A DNA stretch of 64,000 nucleotides. It comes from Manduca sexta. Taxonomy: Eukaryota; Arthropoda; Insecta; Lepidoptera; Sphingidae. The notes below the pieces were generated by a model. It ran no database searches. It saw only the letters and a list, made by a program, of their open reading frames with translations, and was not told the DNA's origin. The stretch spans positions 15,007,291 through 15,071,290 of the forward strand of contig NC_051135.1 of NCBI RefSeq assembly GCF_014839805.1, read 5' to 3'. A program made the translations under genes and the position numbers. Shown one piece after another: positions 55,889 to 64,000 of this stretch. The stretch's first letter is position 1. The number at the start of each line of letters is the position of its first letter.

Positions 55889-57254
55889 TAAATGATAAAA
55901 TCATAAGGTAGTGAGCAATTTGTGTTTCATTCTGCCAGTAAATGAAAACAACGTGAATAAAAACCTACAGAACAGAGAGATCTCCAAAAAGGATTTAGAT
56001 CAGTATGACAGGGAAAATTCCGTGTTGTTTTATTAAAGAGGTTCTTGCATAAGCATAAAATACCGGACTAAAATTATCACCAAATTGTCTCCAATGAAAC
56101 AATCGTAAATTAATGTATTAACATGATCTTAAACCTCATACCATTTCGTGTTCCAGTCTCGGATTTCCCGTGTAAGATGATACTTTTTTTCGCGGAAAAA
56201 AAACGTGTTGTCGCCACCACCACTTAGGGGGCAGGAGGGGGAATGGGTATATTGTTTTTACCAGTCTACACTCGGGAGTATAGCATCATCAGAGCGAGGG
56301 TTTGACCAAGCCTCTGACCCGGTATAAGCCACACCGGCATTTCAAGCAAAACCCGCGATGGCCATTTTTCGACGCATACGGGACGGCCCAGGGACTTTTA
56401 TTTTCTTTTTGCACTGAGATAGCTGCTCTGAACAGTCATATAAATGATAACCCTAGAACGTGATTCGTTAGTATCCCTATATTTACATGTTACTTGCAAC
56501 CCTGTCAAGTACAACGTGCAATGCCCCAATTAATGTAGTGTAAACAGTTCACAATAATCAGTATTTTTCGTTTTCATGTTTAGTCAAACAATGACTCAAC
56601 GAGAGAAGCGATTGGCTCCAATCCGAATTAAATACACCGGACATTGCGCGGCTCGACATTCGTGATAACATTATCAACTCTCTAGATATTTCCTATTAAT
56701 ATCATTATTATCGACCATTTCTGACTAAAACGCTATCATCCAATAAAGATCGTTTTCTATATTATAATTTTTTTTATGGTAATACATCGATTTAATTCGA
56801 TAATCAATTTAATTTTCATGCAGCTCGAGTTAGATTATTTGCCATTCTGCGCATGTCCCCCTTTCCCCGCGTTACTCATGCGCCGTAAAACTACGCAAGG
56901 AATGTACGAGGACGTATATGATCGATGGAGGGCTTCAAGTCTTTCCTAACAGAGATCCAGAAATTTCGGTTCCAACAGGCCGGCATAATTGTGTTTGACT
57001 GCCGAGGGGTAATCATCTCTCGTCAGTCGACACCCTATTGGACCCACTCCATTAACCATCAGGTAGGCACAGTTACATATTAAAACGCTAATTTTATCAA
57101 TAAGAATAGAGTAGACGATATACATTCTCTTGCAATTGTTTACACAAATATGCTTTTAGCCAGAATATTACGATTACAGTAATAATATACGTGTATGCCG
57201 GAAACAGAGACAGCCGTTATCAGTGATAATTTTAGCGATTTAAAAATATATTAC
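55889..57254. other. Intergenic or intronic, one repeat fragment
   Basis: Contains a short fragment of the family at 51339 (about 56970-57066). Otherwise no gene, RNA or terminal repeat recognised. Confidence 0.4.
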
Positions 57255-57444
57255 CAGATCGAATAAGCCTGTGGTAGTCGGATTGTCCGTAAACAATGGC
57301 ACTCCACTGCACTGGTCACCCTGAGACTTGAGGCGTTGAGTCTCATAATCTCCATAATTACGCTGGCTACAATATTCCTCAAACCGGAACACAGCAGTGT
57401 TTGCGCTCTGATACTTAGCGGTGGAAATAGACGTTGCGGTGGTC
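57255..57444 (-). CDS. Putative orphan exon of unknown gene
   Basis: Between an acceptor-like GTAATAG and the donor CTG|GTAATA lies a 63-codon open stretch that looks protein-coding: TTATSISTAKYQSANTAV, then FRFEEYCSQRNYGDYETQ, a Cys-containing middle and TTTGLFDL at the end. Codon use and mixed composition look like a real exon. It starts with one leading base and ends in phase 0, while the nearest MAP3K4 exon (53621-53727) expects phase 2 in the frame supported by its downstream neighbours. A missing exon would therefore be needed if it belongs to MAP3K4. It could also be an exon of a different upstream gene. I do not recognise the domain. Confidence 0.45.
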
Positions 57445-57649
57445 CTATTACCAGAATTTTAAATTTTTAAGCACTGCGTGTCGCTACATTCTGTTCGTCA
57501 GACATTTAGTTTTAAGTCGTAATGCACGGTAATTACACTGGATCACTGATTACTGTGTTTATCAAAACAGACTAAAATAATGTCTGCAAAATTGTGGTCG
57601 GCGGCAGGATTAGATAATATTATACATAATATTAGCTCTGTTTTATGAA

Positions 57650-57900
57650 CTGTGTCATTGTTGGGCACGAGTTTCCTCCTATTAATGAAAGGAATAAGTC
57701 CATTGCAGTCACGCTGGCCTAGTGCGGATTGGAAGATTTCACATACCCTCAAAGTGCTTATAGAGAATTTCTCAGATACGCAGATTTCCTCACGGTGTTT
57801 TCCTTTACCGTTAAAGCAAGCGATCATTCACAAACAATACACAGACAACTTTAGAAAAGTCAAAGGTTGGGTGTGAACCTGCGGACATTCGTTTCAGCAA
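57650..57900. repeat. Interspersed lepidopteran repeat fragment
   Basis: Contains CACGCTGGCCTAGTGCGGA, CCCTCAAAGTGCTTATAGAG and TTTCCTCACGGTGTTTTCCT, sharing blocks with 11998-12180 and with the LINE-type tail near 16925. Confidence 0.5.
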
Positions 57901-58511
57901 TCTGTTCCATACCCAATTAGGCTATCGCCGGTTTTAGAAATACTTTTATTAAATAATTTTATAACAAAGAGTATTCATAAACTCCATAAACTAAACATAT
58001 CTAATACATACATTAATTATATTAAAGATCCTTAACTAGAGACACTACAACTTGCAAGTCACGATTAAACGAAATGAACAGTAAATACGCTCTAATACCT
58101 GCCAGCATATGCAAGCAGTCACAGACAGACGTATAACACCGCGCATTGAGGGTCAGCAAGTCTCAAATAGAAAGAATTATTAAGTCCACGAAGGCAGACG
58201 CTGTTTCTCACAGACATGGGCAAAGCCACTGTCCGCCATGTCAATTTTTCTTTCAACCACGTTTATCAAAGTTAAGGAGCTGAAAATATTAATGGAGATC
58301 CGCAGTCTAGCGAATACCGAAGCCAGCTCACGAATATAAAAATACCCAGAATTTAATTAGTTTTTACAGAACGCGATGGAATCTGCGAACCGGTAAAACA
58401 CGATATTTTTTGTTAACGCTTCTCATTAAATAGATCAGTACCGTTATTTCCATTGAATTTGCATTTCGTTTTAATTTTAAGGCGTATGGTAGTTCTCTTG
58501 CCCGCATGAGT
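57901..58511. other. End of contig 2, no feature seen
   Basis: No exon or repeat recognised before the second gap. Confidence 0.4.
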
Positions 58512-59011
58512 NNNNNNNNNNNNNNNNNNNNNNNNNNNNNNNNNNNNNNNNNNNNNNNNNNNNNNNNNNNNNNNNNNNNNNNNNNNNNNNNNNNNNNNNN
58601 NNNNNNNNNNNNNNNNNNNNNNNNNNNNNNNNNNNNNNNNNNNNNNNNNNNNNNNNNNNNNNNNNNNNNNNNNNNNNNNNNNNNNNNNNNNNNNNNNNNN
58701 NNNNNNNNNNNNNNNNNNNNNNNNNNNNNNNNNNNNNNNNNNNNNNNNNNNNNNNNNNNNNNNNNNNNNNNNNNNNNNNNNNNNNNNNNNNNNNNNNNNN
58801 NNNNNNNNNNNNNNNNNNNNNNNNNNNNNNNNNNNNNNNNNNNNNNNNNNNNNNNNNNNNNNNNNNNNNNNNNNNNNNNNNNNNNNNNNNNNNNNNNNNN
58901 NNNNNNNNNNNNNNNNNNNNNNNNNNNNNNNNNNNNNNNNNNNNNNNNNNNNNNNNNNNNNNNNNNNNNNNNNNNNNNNNNNNNNNNNNNNNNNNNNNNN
59001 NNNNNNNNNNN
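58512..59011. other. Assembly gap, 500 N
   Basis: Second run of exactly 500 N. Sequence after it restarts inside a region already present in contig 2. Confidence 0.98.
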
Positions 59012-59398
59012 AAATGTAGATCGACAAGAGACAATCTTTTAAAATAGAAATTCAGTGATGTAAATCGAACCGTTGACACAGTTATGCAAACCTACCTAAT
59101 TGCTTCTTCACGCCCCGCGTAAAGGACTCTAAGAAATAAGGAATATGTGTGATGGCAAACTATTCCGTGGATTTTAGACAAATATTATTTGTGTTTAAGC
59201 TATCCATTTGTTCACACGACTTTTACGTATTTTTATCAATTTCTTCATACGACTCTTACGTATTTTTATACGGCACATTATTATATGCATCAAATGTAGT
59301 TAAATGATCGCCCTAAAGGGTATCTTCTTACTAATCTAGAATGGGTATTGTAAAATGTGATTCATTAGGATTCCGTAGCGTGTGCATGGTCTCGGTAC

Positions 59399-62300
59399 CT
59401 GCGCATTTCGGCAGTCCGCGCGTGGCTGCGCTCCGTCTTGAGCCGCAGCGCGCGCAACATGGCGCGCATCGACGCCATCTTCAGGCGCATGTTGAGCGCC
59501 AGGTTGAACCACAGGCACATCGTCTGCAACCATGCAATGAAATTGTAGTTTGAGGATGAGTTTATCATCGCCGAAGACTTGCATAATAAACGTAAAATCA
59601 TAACTATACACTGCACTGTACTAAATATTTACACACACACATAGAACATTACGCATTTATCCCAGGTATGCAGAGGCGCAACCAGGGCACCCGCTTCGCC
59701 AACTGTTCCGTCTAATCTATACTTCTATACTATTATATAAAGCTGAAGAGTTTGTTTGTTTGTTTGTTTGTTTGTTTGTTTGAACGCGCTAATCTCAGGA
59801 ACTACCGGTACACACTGAAAAATTCTTTTTGCGTTGGATAGCCCTTTGTTCGTAGAGTGCTATAGGCTATATATCATCACGCTATACCTAATAGGAGCGG
59901 AGCAGTAATGGCTAATCTCAGGAACTACCGGTCCAAACGGAAAAATCTCTTTGCGTTGGATAGCCCTTTCTTCGTGGAGTGCTATAGCCTATATATCATC
60001 ACGCTATACCCAATAGGAGCGGAGCAGTAATGGCTAATCTCAGGAACTACCGATTCGAACTGAAAGATTCTTTTTGTGTTGAATAGCCCTTTGTTTGTGA
60101 AGTGCTTTTAGTTATATATCATCACGCTATGACCAATAGGAGCGGAGCAATAATGAAACATGTTGCAAAAACGGGGACAATTTATTAGTTTTGAGCTTCT
60201 GTTGCGTGCGCTGCGTAAACGGTTAAAGTTATGCAACAATGATGTATGACGGGATTGTTCCTCTTAAAAGTTCTAAAAATATATTATAAAACAAAGTCTC
60301 CCGCTGCATCTGTCTGCCTGAACGTGTTGAACTCAAAAACTACCCAACGTATTAAGATGAAATTTGGTATGGAGACAGTGTATGGGAAGAACATAGGCTC
60401 CGGGAAACTACTACTTTCATAACGGAAAACTTTAGCCTGAAAATTTATAACGCGGGCGGAGCCGCGGAAACGCTAGTATTATATAAAGCTGAAGAGTTTG
60501 TTTGTTTGTTTGTTTGTTTGAACGCGCTAATCTCAGGAACTACCGGTCCAAACTAAAAAAATCTTTTTGCTTTGGATAGCCCTATGTTCGTGGAGTGCTA
60601 TAGGCTATATATCATCACGCTATGCCCAATAGGAGCGGAGCAGTAATCGCTAATCTCAGGAACTACCGGTTCGAACTGAAAAATATTTTTGTGTTGGATA
60701 GCCCTTTGTTCCTGGAGTGCTATAGGTTATATATCGTCACGCTATGACCAATAGGAGCGGAGCAGTAATGAAACATGATGCAAAAACGGGGACAATTTAT
60801 TAGTTTTGAGAGCTTCTGTTGCGTGCGCTGCGTAAACGGTTAAAGTTATGCCACAATGATGTATGACGGGATTGTTCCTCTTAAAAAGTTCTACAAAATA
60901 TATCATAAAACAAAGTCCCCGCTGCATCGGTCTGCCCGAACGTGTTAAACTAAAAAACTACCCAACGTATTAGGATAAAATTTGGTATGGAGACAGTTTG
61001 AGACCCTGGGAAGAACACCGGCTTCCGGGAAAATATATAGCGAGACTTTTATAACGGAAAACTTTAGCCTGAAAAACTTTATAACGCGGGCGGAGCCGCG
61101 AGCAAAAGCTAGTGATATGATAGGGCGAGCCTACTCCCGGAAGGCACAAATTCCAGACTCCGGGCTGATACTGAGCAGAAAAACACAAATATCACTTTGC
61201 CCGATCCGAGATTCGAACCCAGGACCTCAGTGCGATGTCGTATCGCACATCCAGTACAATTACGCCACCGGGGCATTCTAAATATTCAATGTAATCAATT
61301 AAAAGTGCAGATGAAAAATTATGCGAAACATAGGCATAGTACACATCAAATGGACCAATCACGAGTGTGCTCACGACTCGTGCCTCTACCTGTCCAAGGT
61401 ATAACTCCTCTAAAAAATATTGTTAATTCCACCCTGCTGCGAAATTAAGTAGATACTATATTCCTACCTTAACCCTATTGTCGAAGGCCTTGGTGGCGAT
61501 CTGCGGGTGGTCGGCCATCATGGCCTTGCTGGAGGGGTAGAGCGCGACGGCGTTGTTGAAGGCCTCGAGCAGCGAGTACACGTCGCGCATCGCGGCGCCG
61601 ATCGCCTCCGAGCACTGCTGGCAGTCGAACTCCAGGCAGCCCGCGTTTTGGTCTTCAGCTGGGGACAAACTTTACCATGTTTAGATTGAAGGTGTAGTTG
61701 TGACGTGTGCTCAGAAATGCATCATGCTATGTCTTTTTCATCTATTGTATGTTTGCATAACATAATGTTAACTATAAAGGTAAATAAGAGGTAAACTGAC
61801 CTGCACATTTGTCTTCATCAATAAGATCGTCATGGTGTCCCATGAAGTGCAGTTTTGATTCACTTTGACAAGGGTTTGTGTTCACGAATCTGCAAAAAAA
61901 TAATTATGGATTAGTCTTTGGATATGGCCTGTCAGGGTTCTGTCACGCCATCTCTAATTTACTCATAAAAATACTGTATTATCAAATCAACTATAACAAA
62001 AAATACCAACAGCATAATACATATATTAACAAGTTTTGACATCATATCTCATTTCATCCTTTTTGTTTGTGGGCGGCGTTAATCCATCATTGAGTGCCTC
62101 ACGTTGTCTGATTTCCTTTTTTTATTACTAAAAAAATTTCTGCTCAGTTGAGTATACATTGAACTCGTAAAGTTTGAAATCTCATACATTTTCGAAGACC
62201 ATGCACCTAAAACCGGATTGAAAAACAACACTCACAGCAAACTTACTGGTATTCCATAATATTGTTGATGAGCGCCGGCACCAGCTTCCTCTCGCTGCAC

Positions 62301-63602
62301 AGGTACATGTCCTGCTGGGCCAGGGTCCTGCCTGAACATCGAGCCTGCAGCTCCAGCCAGATAAGGTCTTTGAGCTCATTCTGCCAAACCTTCTCTTCTC
62401 GGCTGATCTGTGGAAACAGCACACCATTATTCCAACTTCTGCCCACGCTTTTTATCCCCGAAGGAATAAACATATTTGCTGGTGTTAGGATATATTTTAT
62501 ATCCACAAGGTGTTAAAACCGTCCACAGTGGCCATCGTAATTGTGTCTCGTTCCGAGATCAGCACAATCCAACAGGCCGGCATAATTGTGTTGACTGCTG
62601 AGGGGTAATCATTTCTCGTCAGTCGACATTCTATTGGAGCCCACTTCACTTACCGTCAGATGCAGTTGGGATCACTTGGCTGTGACGGTGTAAGAAAAGA
62701 AGAACGCAAATAGTGCACTCACTTTCCGCGCCGTAATTACGTCTTGTGGCATGATACGAATAAATTCTAGATTCCCGACTGATATTCAACAGAAAAACTC
62801 AATCCCATTTTACCCGACCAGGGGATCGAACCAAAGACTTCCACATCGTAAGTAGTTTCGTCCCACGTGGAAATCGTATACAAAACTAACAAGTCATGGA
62901 TGCCATTATAAACCAATTTAGATGGTGCAATAAAACAAAATATAACTCGATAAAACACAAATATTTGATAAGTTAACAACTAATATTTTGACTATTCGTT
63001 CTGAATTAGTCATTATGATAGATTAAGAATGTATGTCGGCCTAACAACCGGATGCAAGTAAATAACATATTTTTTACACTTACTTTATCTTATCTAATAA
63101 ATTCCACACGCTTATATACCACGTAAAAAACACATTTTGTTTTTACCACATTCTAAAAATACCCCACTTCCTATTCTTATTATAGTCTACACGAATGTTG
63201 TTATAATATTAAATTTTAAGGCTGCGCCAGCGCATTCAAACAGTGCAATGACCTTTTATTGCAAAACATAACACCATTTGCAAACTGTTATTTGACAGCA
63301 TTGATAAAACCATAGGCGGCGTTGACCACTTTCCATCAGGTGGACTGTTAGCTTGTCTCCCTTCCGATCTTTCCAGATATCATATTACTAAAAATTAAGA
63401 GTGCACTCACAGTCCTCTTACACCCTCTGTCGATATTGCCCATGTTGATGAGCATGCAGAAGGTGTTGTGGAAGTTGACGCGGTCCTCGGGCAGCTCCTT
63501 GTCCCGGTCCGGTCTTCGCTCTTCCACCTCCGCCTCCAGCGCATCCGGGACCACAGATTTCGGCCGGGATGTGAGCGACATGAACCGGCTGCATGATTCA
63601 AC
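59399..63602 (-). CDS. MAP3K4: MAP3K4 N-terminal exons, duplicate copy (contig 3)
   Basis: Five exons, 59399-59523, 61468-61658, 61801-61889, 62247-62407 and 63411-63602, repeat those at 48205, 50281, 50616, 51063 and 52230 with identical boundaries and protein. They carry the N-terminal landmarks [16 protein letters not shown] and LIWLELQA. The intervening introns show numerous 1-2 base deletions relative to contig 2 while the exons stay in frame. This is probably the overlapping haplotype of the same gene, cut at its 5' side by the window edge and at its 3' side by the gap. Confidence 0.85.
59635..59715 (-). mobile_element. SINE 3' half (contig 3)
   Basis: Counterpart of 48440-48522. Confidence 0.6.
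59716..60476 (+). mobile_element. Helitron-like element, type A (contig 3)
   Basis: Counterpart of 48523-49282, with a longer GTTT run (six against three) and several small deletions near its 3' end. Confidence 0.7.
60477..61112 (+). mobile_element. Second type A Helitron-like element (contig 3)
   Basis: Counterpart of 49283-49922, ending CTAG at 61109-61112. Confidence 0.7.
61113..61277 (-). mobile_element. SINE 5' half (contig 3)
   Basis: Counterpart of 49923-50088. B box GGTTCGAATCTCGG is intact. Confidence 0.65.
62525..62675. repeat. Interspersed repeat fragment (contig 3)
   Basis: Counterpart of 51339-51500. Confidence 0.5.
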
Positions 63603-64000
63603 CTGCATAGAGACTTATTAGCTGACTCTTACGCAGTAGAATCCTCTGAATATTATACTAGTGGTAATAATGTAATTCATTTTAAAATAAGATTACAGGT
63701 ACAATATACATATTTATTGATGTAAGGTACAAATAAGTTGTGTCTACCTACTTGCGGAGAAATACAGAATTTGTATTTTTTGTTGTAATTGTGCAACTTC
63801 TATTGGCAAATAAACAAATCAGTACATCATGGAAATGTTTATGCAATGTAGGCTGATACTTAACTAGATAGTGTAGCTACTGGACGTAATAAGACTTAAC
63901 ATTTCATGTCTTAGGGTGACGGGCGCAGTGGAATACCAAACAATACTTTGTAATTCACAGTATTCGATGATATTTCTACTGATTATGGGCAGTCGTATCG

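Larger units (their letters stand above)
59012..64000. repeat. Contig 3 copy of the second duplicated block
   Basis: Matches 47816-52820, including both tandem Helitrons and the split SINE. It differs mainly by short deletions, many in homopolymers, and by a longer GTTT run (59753 region). It extends past the window end. Confidence 0.85.

Noticed and set aside
58413..59079. Open frames spanning the second N gap
   Set aside because: Artefacts of N being read as sense codons.

Overview
The window looks like a piece of a moth or butterfly (Lepidoptera) nuclear genome assembly. Genes are split into many small exons with GT/AG introns. Intergenic DNA is very AT-rich. Repeats are of lepidopteran type: Helitron-like elements ending in CTAG, tRNA-derived SINEs, LINE remnants and a MITE. 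There are two runs of exactly 500 N (28330-28829 and 58512-59011), so the window is three contigs joined by gaps of unknown size.

Layout. Positions 1-2686 hold a decayed APE/RT-type LINE on the minus strand, apparently inside an intron of the next gene. Positions 3952-6736 (plus strand) hold the last seven exons of a choline O-acetyltransferase gene (ChAT, C-terminal ~436 residues). Its catalytic His and the Val/Asn/Asn residues that separate choline from carnitine enzymes are all visible. Positions 6737-11400 are AT-rich and gene-free apart from one intact ~744-bp Helitron-like element. From 12521 to the window end, all recognisable coding sequence but one orphan exon belongs to one minus-strand gene, a MAP3K4/MTK1 (Drosophila Mekk1) type MAP kinase kinase kinase. 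Its 3' end faces the ChAT 3' end.

That gene appears several times, most likely as an assembly artefact. The last ~16.9 kb of contig 1 (11402-28329) repeats as the first ~17.7 kb of contig 2 (28830-46539). The end of contig 2 (47816 onward) repeats as the start of contig 3 (59012-64000). Each repeat begins and ends exactly at an N gap, exon order is the same, coding sequence is nearly identical, and introns differ by SNPs, indels and whole transposons. This is what unmerged overlapping haplotypes look like. Read this way the locus holds one MAP3K4 gene with at least 30 exons, and the copies show its two alleles side by side.

The allele comparison is the most informative part. One MAP3K4 exon has been amplified, with the first bases of its intron, into a tandem array of ~160-bp units: 15 in one copy, 22 in the other. 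Every complete unit keeps the exon's 5' splice site and lacks its acceptor. Homology and reading phase indicate that the first unit splices straight past all the others to the next exon. Two Helitron-like insertions are present in one copy and absent from the other, giving exact empty sites (A|T, no duplication) and showing composite elements whose right end comes from a nested element. One MAP3K4 exon in contig 2 carries a one-base frameshift in a C run, probably a consensus error. A well-formed orphan exon (57255-57444) could not be assigned.
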